From assembly GCA_024401295.1 (NCBI GenBank), contig JAKSLG010000004.1:1-64000 (forward strand): DNA of 64,000 bases. Reading direction: 5' to 3'. A program made the position numbers and the translations under genes. This document shows, piece after piece, positions 25,518-34,761 of this stretch; positions within the stretch are counted from its first letter, which is position 1; each line of letters opens with the position of its first letter. The DNA is from Bacteroidales bacterium (lineage in GTDB: Bacteria; Bacteroidota; Bacteroidia; Bacteroidales; Marinilabiliaceae). The notes below the pieces were generated by a model that was not told where the DNA came from, did no database searches, and worked only from the letters and a program-made list of their open reading frames with translations.

Positions 25518-27494
25518 TCAGATATTGATGCTGCAAGAGACATAGACATTGCGTCCTTTCTGTGGCAGATGGTTCCAGTCTGAATATGTCGAGTAGTTGC
25601 GGTCGAAGGCATTCTCAATGCCAAGGCGTAAGATTGTGCCGACATTGCCAAACTGATGTGAATAAGAGGCATTGGCACCAGCAATGAGATAGGCCTCAGA
25701 TCCTGTCTCGGCATATTTTGTTGCAACACGCGTCTGCTTTGAAGCGCCACTAATTTCGACAGATGCTGAAAAGCCGCCTCTGAGATATTTTACCGATGTC
25801 TTGTATTGAACAGGGGCTATGATTGGAAGTGCATCGGCATCATCGTCGGCTCCATAGCCATAGCTGACATTTCCATCCCATGAAATGTTGTCGGTGAACC
25901 TGGCGGATAATGACACCTGTGCGTTGGCAATGGTTGCATGGTCGATATTCCCATATACTTTCACTCCGTTGGCACCAATAGTCATGGCGCTGAGTCGATT
26001 CTCTACATGTCCGATGATGTAGTGACGGAAGCGGAATATGTTGGCATCGGCAGAAAGTGTGAAACGATTGGAGGTGAACGAGACCGCCAGATTGCCTTCA
26101 AAAGCCTCTTCGTTGCTCAATCGGGGATTGCCAATATAATCGTAATTATCGAATGTGTTGTTGAGATAATAGCCATAGCCTTCTGTTATGCTCGGAGCTC
26201 GACTGCCCCAACCGCCACCAATGCCGAACTTCCATTTGTTGTATTGCAGAGTATAACGTGCTGCCAGACGAAGTTCCGTCTGGTGATATGTCTGCTTCAT
26301 GTGTGGGAAGAAGACGTTGAGCAACTGATAGCCGTCGTCTGAACCGATATGTTGCTGTTGCCATGCCACCTTGGTCGATACGCGCAACGAGTGATTGTTG
26401 CCAAGAGTGATGTCGTCAGAGGCAGCCACACCTGTGCATATCGTGCTTACATCGGGCCATGTGAGCATATACATCTTCCAGTCAGAATCGGCAGCATACA
26501 TGGTCATGTCTGCATGGCGATAATTGTAGTATATGTCGTAGTTTATCTGTAACTGACTTCTTTCGCCTTGTCCATTGAGGAGGTTGTATAGTCCCGCTGT
26601 CCAACTCTTGCCCGGCATGTCCATACGAATGGGAACATCTGGTCGGTGAGAATCGTCCATTATGTGAACAATCTTGTTGTAATAGGTCTTTGTCTCGTTG
26701 GTCAGAAAGAAGCCATCTGCGAAGTTGTGCTTGTATGACAGCGAGGTGATGACAGCCTCAGCCTTGGCCACATCCATGTTGAGTGCAGGGTAACCTACAT
26801 CAGTCGCCTTGTCATAGATGAGAGAAGCCTCCACTCTGTCACTGCTGGCTATACGACTGCCGACATTGACGAAGATATTGTACTTCTGGAATTGCGAAAA
26901 AGCGACCTCATCATTGCCTCCTGCCTTATAGTTGTCGGCCTTACGGAATGAAAGTCCCAAATTGGTATAGAGTCTGTCTCGTGAGATAGCCACGTCAGCC
27001 TCGGCCATGCGCACGGAGCCATTGGTCTCGTAACTAGCGAGGGCTTGTGTCTCGATAGGCTTGATGGCATTGAACCCCACCTTGCGAAGACGTAAGTCGA
27101 TGCTGCCACCGATGTTGCCTGTTGCTTGCGGATTGCCGTCAAGACCTGAGGACAGTGTGATCGACTGCAGATTACTGCTCTCCACATACGATGTCACAGG
27201 ATCCATCTTGTCGGTGCAAGCATAGAATATCTTCATGCCATCGATGGTGGTCGACACTCGTTCGTCTTGCATGTTGTTGACAACAGGTTCCATAGCGTAT
27301 GTGCCACGTCTGATGAGGTTGACATGATTGAGTTCGGCCAAATGTTCATCTATCGATGCGGCAACACCCTTGGCAGAACGCTTCTGTCCTCCTCCACGGG
27401 CAGAACTTGCGACAACGACTTCGTTGATGTCGATATGCGTCTCTGCTGTGTCGGGCTCGCTTATGAGTAATATGGGGATGAGCAATGATAGCAT
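25518..27494 (-). CDS. TonB-dependent outer membrane receptor, probably for a metal complex
   Basis: A 658-residue receptor. A short signal peptide is followed by a TonB-box-like segment (ETHIDINEVVVAS), then a plug domain (GVAASIDEHLAEL, YAMEPVVNNMQDERVSTTIDGMKI, ATGNIGGSIDLRL) and a 22-strand barrel ending in the aromatic-rich NVYVSCSINI. It lacks the CarboxypepD-like extension of SusC. It is smaller than SusC proteins and has the size of siderophore, cobalamin or copper receptors. The gene lies 9 nt after the YtkA/FixH-like lipoprotein gene, which favours a metal substrate. It is the last gene of the SusC-lipoprotein-receptor operon. Confidence 0.87.
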   Translation of the reverse strand: MLSLLIPILLISEPDTAETHIDINEVVVASSARGGGQKRSAKGVAASIDEHLAELNHVNLIRRGTYAMEPVVNNMQDERVSTTIDGMKIFYACTDKMDPVTSYVESSNLQSITLSSGLDGNPQATGNIGGSIDLRLRKVGFNAIKPIETQALASYETNGSVRMAEADVAISRDRLYTNLGLSFRKADNYKAGGNDEVAFSQFQKYNIFVNVGSRIASSDRVEASLIYDKATDVGYPALNMDVAKAEAVITSLSYKHNFADGFFLTNETKTYYNKIVHIMDDSHRPDVPIRMDMPGKSWTAGLYNLLNGQGERSQLQINYDIYYNYRHADMTMYAADSDWKMYMLTWPDVSTICTGVAASDDITLGNNHSLRVSTKVAWQQQHIGSDDGYQLLNVFFPHMKQTYHQTELRLAARYTLQYNKWKFGIGGGWGSRAPSITEGYGYYLNNTFDNYDYIGNPRLSNEEAFEGNLAVSFTSNRFTLSADANIFRFRHYIIGHVENRLSAMTIGANGVKVYGNIDHATIANAQVSLSARFTDNISWDGNVSYGYGADDDADALPIIAPVQYKTSVKYLRGGFSASVEISGASKQTRVATKYAETGSEAYLIAGANASYSHQFGNVGTILRLGIENAFDRNYSTYSDWNHLPQKGRNVYVSCSINI

Positions 27495-27503
27495 AGAGTG
27501 TTG

Positions 27504-28445
27504 TTAAAGGGTCACCTCAAGAGAGAGGCTGCTAAATCCGTGGTCTGTGTCGTCGCCACCTGCAACGACGATGCCATTCTCGTCTCTGACAGTCAGATGA
27601 AGTCTCCAGAGCCCAGTCATTGTGAAGTTGACTACTCCATTGTAGAGTCCGTCAGCATCTGGAGTCAACGGTGTGCCTTCAGGAGCTGAGTGATAGCCCA
27701 TGTCTGGCATCGATGGAGTGATGTCGATAGTAAACTTCTTGTCGGCTGGCAAATATGGCGTTTTCTTGTCGGCAGCAACAGCAGTCACCTGAGCCGATAT
27801 GTCGTTGGTGCCAACCTTCCAATCCGTAGGGTTGACAAGCGAGATATGATACGCCTCTTCTCCCACCTTGAATTGTGATATCCATTTCTGACCATCAGCC
27901 AAAGCATCGACCTGGATAGGCAGCGAGAAATGCTCTTCTGCCTTGAGGATGCGTATGTCGAAATCGAGATTCCACGATCCATTGTCTGATGTGTTCATCA
28001 CAAACGATACCCATCCGTGACGAATTGCCAACAGTCCGTTGTCGAAGTTGTCTATCGATCCGCTGAATGGTGTGCTGTGTTCCATTCCAGACGACATAGA
28101 CATTATCGGAGTAAACGACTTGATCTCAATGTCTTTGACATAATTGGCGCTGACAATCTTAGTCACTACGAAATATAGGTCGTTATAGCCAGTGTGCAAT
28201 GATCCGGTTGGAGAGAATACTCGCAAACGATACTTGTCGTCGATATCCTGTGTGAGCGATGTGATCTCCTTCTGCTTTCTGATGAATTCATACACCTGAC
28301 GTGCCTCGTCAACCGAGCAGCAATCAACATCGTCGGTGATAAGTATCTCTTGGCCAAAGTCGTCGATGACATCGTCGTTGTCATTGCAAGAAGCGAGAAC
28401 AAATGTCAGGCTTATCAAAAGTAATGTTGTTCTGATTGCATTCAT
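27504..28445 (-). CDS. Lipoprotein with FixH/YtkA-like domains
   Basis: A 313-residue lipoprotein with lipobox FVLASC (Cys20). Two immunoglobulin-like halves are visible. The first has LHTGYNDLYFVVTK and the Met/His-rich PIMSMSSGMEHSTPFSG. The second has FTIDITPSMPDMGYHSAPEG and GVVNFTMTGLWRLHLTVRD, the pattern of FixH/YtkA-like domains tied to copper handling. The Met and His clusters could bind copper(I). It lies 27 nt downstream of SusC and 9 nt upstream of the TonB receptor, so it is probably their outer-membrane lipoprotein partner. Metal binding is inferred from motifs and context. Confidence 0.75.
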   Translation of the reverse strand: MNAIRTTLLLISLTFVLASCNDNDDVIDDFGQEILITDDVDCCSVDEARQVYEFIRKQKEITSLTQDIDDKYRLRVFSPTGSLHTGYNDLYFVVTKIVSANYVKDIEIKSFTPIMSMSSGMEHSTPFSGSIDNFDNGLLAIRHGWVSFVMNTSDNGSWNLDFDIRILKAEEHFSLPIQVDALADGQKWISQFKVGEEAYHISLVNPTDWKVGTNDISAQVTAVAADKKTPYLPADKKFTIDITPSMPDMGYHSAPEGTPLTPDADGLYNGVVNFTMTGLWRLHLTVRDENGIVVAGGDDTDHGFSSLSLEVTL

Positions 28446-28472
28446 GTGTAATGAGTTTTTATGTGTTCAATA

Positions 28473-31400
28473 CTAAAGGTTGATGCTTGCTCCGAAAGTG
28501 AAGCTGCGTGACGAAGGATATACGCCAGAGTCTGTGCCACTTGCAACCTCTGGGTCATAACCCTTATAGTCGCTGATGGTGAAGAGGTTGGATGCAGTAG
28601 CATATATTCTCACGCCCCAGCTGGTGCTGTTGATTGGCAGACGATAGCCTACTGTCAGGTTGCGCAACTTGAGATATGAGGCATCCTCTACATAGCGACT
28701 GTCGATATATGAGAATGGTCGGTCGTAGCCAGCGTATGGCAGTGTCGCATTTTCATGTTCCTTTGTCCAGCTGTTGAGCACAGAATGAAGCACATTGTAT
28801 GAGTCACCAGTCTGCTCAAGTCGGCGACCAAGGGCGTTGAAGACCTTATTGCCATGTGTGCCCTGGAATGACAGCGAAGCGTCGAATCCTTTGTAGAAGA
28901 GTGATGCAGAGAATCCGTATGTGAAGTCGGGCTGAATGCTTCCCAATATCTGACGGTCGTTGCCGTCGATACGTCCGTCGTGATTATGGTCTTCAAACAT
29001 AGCGCTACCTATTTTAGGCTTGTCGCCATTTACAGTAGGCAACTTATTTATATCATCGGTGCTCTTCACTATGCCAGCAAACTTCAATCCGTAGAAGCTG
29101 CCGAGCGATTCCCCCTTGCGAAGAATGGTCTCTTTTGATGAGCCGAGGATGACGTTGTTGGTTGATCCCATGTCGGTGATGGCGTTACTGTTATGCGCTA
29201 TGTTGGCAGAGACATTGACGGTCAGGTCGGCAGTCTTTGCAACTACACCTGTGAGCTGCAGTTCTACACCCTTGTTTTCGACATTGCCCACATTCTGTAT
29301 CTGGCTAGTCACACCCGATGAGAAGCCCATTGGCACGTCAAGGAGCAAGTCGCGTGTCTTTTTGAAATATACGTCGAGAACGGCAGAAAGGCGACGTGAG
29401 AAGAAATCGGCATCAACACCGACATTGTAGCTTGCTGTTGTCTCCCACTTGAGATCATCGTTGCGAGTATTGCTTGTTGAATAGCTTGAACCGCCAGCAT
29501 ACTGCGATGTCTTATATGATGTGGAGAAAGCATGGTCTGATATCTCCTGATTGCCTACTGTGCCGAATGACAAGCGTAATTTAAGTCCGTTAAGTGTCTG
29601 ATTGCCAATCAGGAAACGTTCCTTGTCGATGTTCCACGAGAGACCTATAGAAGGGAAGTAACCCCATCGGTGTGAAGCTGCAAAACGTGAAGAGTTGTCG
29701 GCGCGGAAGGTGGCTGTCACGTTGTAACGTGAGAGTAGCGTATAGTTGACACGTGCGATGATCGAGTTGAGATGCGATTCGGAAATGCCACTTTGTGGAG
29801 GATATACCTCGGAGCCATCGGCAAGATTATTATGCTTCAACTCCTCATTGGTGAAGTGAGTCGCCATTATCGAATTGAAAGAGCTAGAAGACGACTGACG
29901 AGTGAAACCCGCAAGAGCATCGAACGAATGCTTATTGCCAAACTCGTGAGCCCAAGTAGCAGTATATTCCTGCTGCCAAATCTCAGTCTGACGGTTACCA
30001 ATACCGCCAAGACCAGTGTTCGCAAGACCGAGAGATGTGAAAGATGGACTGAAGTAATTCTGAGTTAGATGTTCTTTGTTGAGACCAAGAGCAGCCTTGA
30101 TAGTCAGTTCGCCAATCTGGTAGCTTGCCCAGAAATTGCCAAGGAAATAGCTGTTGATATTTTCGGCAACACTTTCTTCGAGATCGGCTACAGGATTGGA
30201 CGTCTTGTTGCCAATAGCGAAATAGGCGTATTCGTAAGGATTATGGAAATTGTAAGAGCCATCAGCATTATATACATCGACAACTGGAGGGACAAGAAGA
30301 CCATAGACGAAACTGTTGGTAATGCCATCAGAATAAGGAGACGAATTGTAGACCACCTCTTCGGTAGTAGTAAGTCCCTTCTGTATAGCCTTACCCTCGG
30401 TGCCATTGACGCCAAGTCGGAGGCCCTTGTTAAGATCCCAGTCGACATTAACATGGAAGTTATAACGTTTGAGACCGGAATTGAGGATAATGCCATCCTG
30501 ATCAGTGTAGTTGGCCGAGAAGGCGTAGCGTGTCTTGTCATTGCCACCGCTGACCGACAATTCGTGAGTCTGATGGAAAGCCGAACGAAGCATTGCGTCT
30601 TGCCAGTCGGTGCCTTTGCCCAGGTTCTTTATTTGTTCGTCAGTATAGCCTCCCTTATTGAAATAATACTGTTTCTGGAAGCCAGCCCATTCACTTGCAT
30701 TGAGCAGATTGAGTTTCTTGCTTATGACATCAACGCCAGCGCTATAGCCATATATGACTGCTGTCTTGCCACGCACGCCCTTCTTGGTTGTAACCAAAAT
30801 CACACCATTGGCGCCACGCGAGCCGTAGATGGCAGTAGCACTCACATCCTTGAGGACCTCGATGCTTTCGATGTCGGAAGGGTTGATAGTAGCGAGAGGA
30901 TTGAGAGATCCCTCGATAGCTCCGAGACCGGTACCGTTATCGTCGGGATTGCGGAAATAGATGAAACCGTCGACAACATAGAGAGGTTCGTTGCTGGCAT
31001 TCACCGAATTGCCACCACGGATGCGGATATTACTTGAAGCGCCAGGCTGTCCGCTAGCAGAAGTGACATTAAGACCAGCGACAGCACCACTAAGAGCTCC
31101 ATCGAGAGTAGGCGACGTGCTATTTTCGAAAATATCGGCCTTGATAGTAGTCACAGCACCAGTAAGCTGAGTGCGCTTCTGAGTGCCGTAGCCTACGACA
31201 ACGACATCGCTAATCTGCTGGCTTTCCTCCTCGAGGATAATGCTCTGTTCCTGTGTGGAAGATATAGTAATGAGTTTCTTGTTATAGCCAAGACTTGAAA
31301 CCTCGAGTTCGATAGGAAGCTTATCCTTCGTCTCGAAACGGAACACGCCATTGACATCGGTAGCGGCGCCTTCGCCACGTGCCCTATTATAAACAGTAGC

Positions 31401-31532
31401 GCCAATGACAGCTTCGCCATTCTGGTCGAATACCGTTCCGGAAATAACAGTCTGAGCAAAGATGCTCTGCGTTGCTATAATACTAATTATAAGTATCAAC
31501 GCTCTTTTTAATATACCCTTAATACTATTCAT
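28473..31532 (-). CDS. SusC/RagA family TonB-linked outer membrane protein
   Basis: A 1019-residue receptor with signal peptide, an N-terminal carboxypeptidase-like domain (ISGTVFDQNGEAVIGATV, then VNGVFRF) and the SusC linker ISDVVVVGYGTQKRTQLTGAV. The plug follows (GLNVTSASGQPG, IRIRGGNSVNASNEPLYVVDG, DIESIEVLKDVSATAIYGSRG), then a long barrel ending in an aromatic strand. It imports a ligand through the outer membrane with a SusD partner. No SusD gene adjoins; the only one in the window is at 38471-40129, whose promoter shares this gene's upstream block. It starts the operon with the lipoprotein and the second TonB receptor. Confidence 0.95.
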   Translation of the reverse strand: MNSIKGILKRALILIISIIATQSIFAQTVISGTVFDQNGEAVIGATVYNRARGEGAATDVNGVFRFETKDKLPIELEVSSLGYNKKLITISSTQEQSIILEEESQQISDVVVVGYGTQKRTQLTGAVTTIKADIFENSTSPTLDGALSGAVAGLNVTSASGQPGASSNIRIRGGNSVNASNEPLYVVDGFIYFRNPDDNGTGLGAIEGSLNPLATINPSDIESIEVLKDVSATAIYGSRGANGVILVTTKKGVRGKTAVIYGYSAGVDVISKKLNLLNASEWAGFQKQYYFNKGGYTDEQIKNLGKGTDWQDAMLRSAFHQTHELSVSGGNDKTRYAFSANYTDQDGIILNSGLKRYNFHVNVDWDLNKGLRLGVNGTEGKAIQKGLTTTEEVVYNSSPYSDGITNSFVYGLLVPPVVDVYNADGSYNFHNPYEYAYFAIGNKTSNPVADLEESVAENINSYFLGNFWASYQIGELTIKAALGLNKEHLTQNYFSPSFTSLGLANTGLGGIGNRQTEIWQQEYTATWAHEFGNKHSFDALAGFTRQSSSSSFNSIMATHFTNEELKHNNLADGSEVYPPQSGISESHLNSIIARVNYTLLSRYNVTATFRADNSSRFAASHRWGYFPSIGLSWNIDKERFLIGNQTLNGLKLRLSFGTVGNQEISDHAFSTSYKTSQYAGGSSYSTSNTRNDDLKWETTASYNVGVDADFFSRRLSAVLDVYFKKTRDLLLDVPMGFSSGVTSQIQNVGNVENKGVELQLTGVVAKTADLTVNVSANIAHNSNAITDMGSTNNVILGSSKETILRKGESLGSFYGLKFAGIVKSTDDINKLPTVNGDKPKIGSAMFEDHNHDGRIDGNDRQILGSIQPDFTYGFSASLFYKGFDASLSFQGTHGNKVFNALGRRLEQTGDSYNVLHSVLNSWTKEHENATLPYAGYDRPFSYIDSRYVEDASYLKLRNLTVGYRLPINSTSWGVRIYATASNLFTISDYKGYDPEVASGTDSGVYPSSRSFTFGASINL

Positions 31533-31575
31533 GTCTACAAGTTTTATCTGTTGTTATACTTCCTAATTACAAGTG

Positions 31576-31649
31576 CAAAGTTAGGGAGACAACGGATGGT
31601 AGGCAATCACTTATATGGGGTATATCGTATACCATAGATGTGGTAGATG
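31576..31649 (-). promoter_or_regulatory. SusC promoter with upstream block shared with SusD
   Basis: On the minus strand the -7 box is TAACTTTG (31576-31583), with ATTG 20 nt before it. Positions 31603-31649 match the SusD promoter region (40200-40246) at about 34 of 46 bases without gaps and at the same distance from the -7 box. This suggests one activator site next to the -33 element used by both genes. Confidence 0.7.
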
Positions 31650-31664
31650 GAGGGGGATGAAATG

Positions 31665-31728
31665 TTGAAAATCTCAAGTAGCGGTTTGGATTTTCATTGA
31701 AAATCTCAAGTAGCGGTTTGGATTTTCA
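31665..31728. repeat. 32-bp exact tandem duplication with inverted-repeat arms
   Basis: Two identical 32-bp units lie at 31665-31696 and 31697-31728. Each begins TTGAAAATC and ends GATTTTCA(A), making a 9-bp inverted repeat around a 15-nt centre that contains TTTG. In the second unit this TTTG is the -33 box of the ATPase promoter. It is too short for CRISPR and has no spacers. Confidence 0.95.
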
Positions 31729-31748
31729 AGGATTTGCATATATATTTG
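31717..31748 (+). promoter_or_regulatory. Consensus promoter of the DUF4143 ATPase gene
   Basis: TTTG (31717-31720), 20 nt, TATATTTG (31741-31748): a full match to the Bacteroidetes consensus. The -33 box lies inside the second palindromic 32-bp unit, so a protein bound to the palindrome would block or shape transcription. The ATG follows at 31777. Confidence 0.8.
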
Positions 31749-31776
31749 CGAAGTATAAACCATCAGATAAAGCAGT

Positions 31777-32919
31777 ATGTATAAGCGTATTTATAAAATA
31801 GAGGATGAACCGGAAGAGAGTTTGTTTCTGTTCGGAGCACGTCAGACAGGGAAAACTACTCTTTTGAAAGAAAGATTTCCCAAAGCAATCTACATCGACT
31901 TGCTCAATACAGATATTTTGAAACGTCTTCAAAACAACCCAGAACGTCTGCGACAGACATTGGAACACGAAAAACAGGATACGATTGTAGTAATAGATGA
32001 AATACAGCAACTGCCTATATTGCTGAACGAAGTACATTGGCTTATAACAAACAAAGGTCTTAGATTTATACTAAGCGGATCGAGTGCGCGAAAACTTAAA
32101 AGAAACGGCACTAACACCTTAGGTGGCCGAGCGTTGCCATGCAATATGTTCCCACTTGTGAGTGCTGAGATAGAGGATTTTGACCTAAACAGGGCATTGC
32201 GATATGGCATGATACCGAAAATATACACGTCAAAAGCGCCAGAAAGATTACTCCAAGCATACGTAGATGTATACTTGAAAGAAGAGATTAAGGCAGAAGC
32301 CCTGGTAAGAAACCTTGCAAATTTTACCAAGTTTCTTGAAATCTCAGCAATGACAGATGGCGAGATAGTCAACTACCAAAATATAGCATCTGATTGTGGA
32401 GTAAGTTCGACAACAGTAAAGGAATATTTTGCGATACTAAGTGACACGCTCATTGGTTATATGATACCTGCATATACAAAAACGCAGAAACGCAAAATGG
32501 TTCAGGCACCACGTTTTTACTTTTTTGATATCGGAGTAGCCAATTATCTGCTAAACAGGACAAAGCTGGAGCAGGGAACGCCTGAATATGGTCACGCATT
32601 TGAGCACTTTGTCATACAGGAAATAATAGCATATATAGGCTATACACATAGCAACAAAGCGCTAAGTTACTGGCGCACGTACACAGGGCAAGAAGTAGAT
32701 GTGATACTTGGAGACGCTGACGTGGCAATCGAGATTAAGTCAACCGACAATATAGAAACACGACACTTAAAGGGATTAAAAGCATTCAGAGAGGATTTTC
32801 CTGAAAGCAGATTGATGGTTGTATCGTTAGACCCATTCGACAGGAGGACAGAAACGGGAATAGAGATAACAAACATCCACAAATTTCTGAAAATGCTTTG
32901 GGATGGGGAGATAGTGTGA
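31777..32919 (+). CDS. AAA-family ATPase with DUF4143 domain
   Basis: A 380-residue ATPase. Walker A is GARQTGKTT (residues 20-28), Walker B is TIVVIDEIQQLP (69-80) and sensor-like FILSGSSARKLKR follows. A winged-helix-like part (YQNIASDCGVSSTTVKEYF) leads to the C-terminal DUF4143 region, whose GHAFEHFVIQEI, TGQEVDVILG and VAIEIKS form the E-D-ExK signature of a PD-(D/E)XK nuclease fold. Such proteins are numerous in Bacteroidetes and their role is not settled; defence or mobile-element links have been suggested. It stands alone between the two uptake units, under a consensus promoter overlapped by palindromic repeats. Confidence 0.88.
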   Translation: MYKRIYKIEDEPEESLFLFGARQTGKTTLLKERFPKAIYIDLLNTDILKRLQNNPERLRQTLEHEKQDTIVVIDEIQQLPILLNEVHWLITNKGLRFILSGSSARKLKRNGTNTLGGRALPCNMFPLVSAEIEDFDLNRALRYGMIPKIYTSKAPERLLQAYVDVYLKEEIKAEALVRNLANFTKFLEISAMTDGEIVNYQNIASDCGVSSTTVKEYFAILSDTLIGYMIPAYTKTQKRKMVQAPRFYFFDIGVANYLLNRTKLEQGTPEYGHAFEHFVIQEIIAYIGYTHSNKALSYWRTYTGQEVDVILGDADVAIEIKSTDNIETRHLKGLKAFREDFPESRLMVVSLDPFDRRTETGIEITNIHKFLKMLWDGEIV

Positions 32920-33053
32920 ATCGAGTTTGACCACTAAGCGATGAAAGATTTTTGCTATATCTTGGCAAAAAGTGAGATTTTGGGCAAAGGATATAAAAAA
33001 AAGGAATGTCACTGTAGTGTTGGAATTGTGATTATGAAATACTTATTGTGCCA

Positions 33054-34103
33054 TTAGATATCAATAGCACTTTCACTTTCCTTCTTCTTCAGATACTTGC
33101 TTATGAAGTACCATACGACAGCAATGAGTATAGCGACTATAAATCCACCACCAGTGGGGAGTTTGGTTAGTGATACAAGTATAGCCAATACTGCAACTAT
33201 ATTAACAAATGCTGACAGATGGCTGAGCAGAGCGAGCAATGCTATGATAATGAACACCGTAGCTACAAGAGCCGATGATACAGGTAATTTAAAGAATGAA
33301 TATATAATGGCTATTATAGCGATGATAGAGAACACACCTGTTATGCTATCACTTTTTCTAACCTCTTTTTTGCCATTATTCTTAAATGACCAGGTGGGTT
33401 CATACTTCTGAATTTTTGCCTCGTAATCAGAAGCGGTTCCTAGTTGGCACTCCTTTATCATGCTGTTACTTTGGAAAGTCACGCCCTGTTTCCACGCATT
33501 GACAACCATATCTCTATACCTATCGCCAAAAAAGCTATGTAGGACATCTCCATAATAATAGCATAAATCAATACATGCAGTATAGATTTGGGTTCGAGCT
33601 TTTTGTGCATCTACACTGTCAAATGTAAAATGCTTTTCGGTTTTCTTGGTATCGGTGTAGTAAAGAGAGCAAAGATTAACAATCAACTCATTTATAGTAG
33701 CCACCTTATCATCAAGTTCTTTGTCCGCTGTTTCACTCTGCAGTATGTGTAGAGCTTCCTTAATTGCTTTACTTAATGAACTAGCATTTTGGGGCAAAGA
33801 AGACCTGCCACCCATCAAAGTTTTTGTCACTTCTGTGTAAAACACAGCCTGCCAGTCATTAGGGCAGAAAGATAAAATCCTCTTGAAAATGTCGTGAGCC
33901 TCATCCCAATTTTTCGTTTCCAATTTCCTTTGGGCTGCATAGAACAATTCTTTCACCTCTTCGTCGTGATTGACGGTTACCTCAACGAACAATTTCTTTG
34001 CCTCTTCAACAGAATATTTAGTGCGACAATACTTGCACATATACAATCCATCTTGTTTTATTAAGCTTGAACTTCCACAAGTTTCACAAACAAACTTTTT
34101 CAT
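33054..34103 (-). CDS. Zinc-ribbon membrane protein
   Basis: A 349-residue protein. The N-terminus is a zinc ribbon, CETCGSSSL then CKYCRTKYS, reading as CxxC-x(n)-CxxC at residues about 5-28. A helical, TPR-like soluble region follows (ELFYAAQRKLETKNWDEAHDIFKRIL). The C-terminal third has three or four membrane helices (IIAIIAIIYSFFKL, VATVFIIIALLALLSHL, IVAVLAILVSLTKL, FIVAILIAVVWYFI). ATG 34103 is chosen because it begins the zinc ribbon; the longer form starts at GTG. I do not recognise a named family beyond zinc-ribbon proteins. It stands alone with its own promoter. Confidence 0.8.
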   Translation of the reverse strand: MKKFVCETCGSSSLIKQDGLYMCKYCRTKYSVEEAKKLFVEVTVNHDEEVKELFYAAQRKLETKNWDEAHDIFKRILSFCPNDWQAVFYTEVTKTLMGGRSSLPQNASSLSKAIKEALHILQSETADKELDDKVATINELIVNLCSLYYTDTKKTEKHFTFDSVDAQKARTQIYTACIDLCYYYGDVLHSFFGDRYRDMVVNAWKQGVTFQSNSMIKECQLGTASDYEAKIQKYEPTWSFKNNGKKEVRKSDSITGVFSIIAIIAIIYSFFKLPVSSALVATVFIIIALLALLSHLSAFVNIVAVLAILVSLTKLPTGGGFIVAILIAVVWYFISKYLKKKESESAIDI

Positions 34104-34188
34104 AGAGTATTTTTTTAGTGAAATGATGGGATACACGAATCCAATTAATCAACCCTGTTTTATTCTGTTTAAGCGTTGAAGAACGCTA

Positions 34189-34220
34189 CAAAAATAAGCA
34201 TATCCTATATGTTATGCAAC
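34189..34220 (-). promoter_or_regulatory. Promoter of the zinc-ribbon gene
   Basis: On the minus strand GTTG, 20 nt, TATTTTTG. The -7 box is exact and the -33 box has one mismatch. Just after the expected start the leader contains the hairpin AGCGTTCTTCAACGCT (34172-34187). Confidence 0.65.
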
Positions 34221-34702
34221 TTTTTGTAAATTATCTATTGCAAATTAGAATTGTCAAAAACACAAAACCGATGAGTTTTTTGAGGTGAGGGGGGAAGGAA
34301 GAGGGGGGGGGGAAAAACATATCTTTTATATGAATAGATTTTGCAATTTTTGTAAAAAAAGCTATTCTTGAACCGAAAATATGTGGCATGCCACAAATAT
34401 TTGGAGTATTATGTACTTTAACCGAAAGAAATATCTCGAACGACTAACTATCTCTAAAGTATCTTGACAGATTTGGAGGCAATTAACTAATTCGATTTAC
34501 AAACCTATACGGGCTTCTCTGTTTTTCTTTATACTGTCACAGGATATATAACAATTTTGTGTATTACAATACATAAAAATAAGAGCATTTTATGTATTAC
34601 GATGCATAATTCAGCAGAGCGTTTACCTTGTCGAACACGAGAAGCATGCGTATTCCGGCATTATTCGGTAGGAAAAACGCAAGAGAGGCAAAAGTATGCA
34701 AG
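34221..34702. other. Gene-free AT-rich stretch with G10 tract and inverted repeats
   Basis: About 480 bases with no credible gene. They hold a tract of ten Gs (34303-34312) in a purine-rich run, the palindrome TGTGGCATGCCACA (34382-34395), and two related imperfect inverted repeats, TGTATTACAATACA (34560-34573) and TGTATTACGATGCA (34593-34606), 33 bp apart. The open frame at 34557-34826 has no coding character. Confidence 0.6.
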
Positions 34703-34734
34703 AAAAAAGAGACGCTGCCGGTGGGCAACGTCTC
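34703..34734 (-). terminator. Terminator of the PLP enzyme operon
   Basis: On the minus strand a GAGACG..CGTCTC hairpin extended by TGCC/GGCA, with a 4-nt loop and six Ts, 27 nt after the stop at 34762. The arms are nearly identical to those of the terminator at 47184-47214. Confidence 0.88.
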
Positions 34735-34761
34735 ATGATTTATTCTTTCAGTTAGATAGCA

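Noticed and set aside
34303-34312. G10 tract as a phase-variable switch
   Set aside because: It is not within a gene or at a recognisable promoter spacing. Length variation could equally be a sequencing error.
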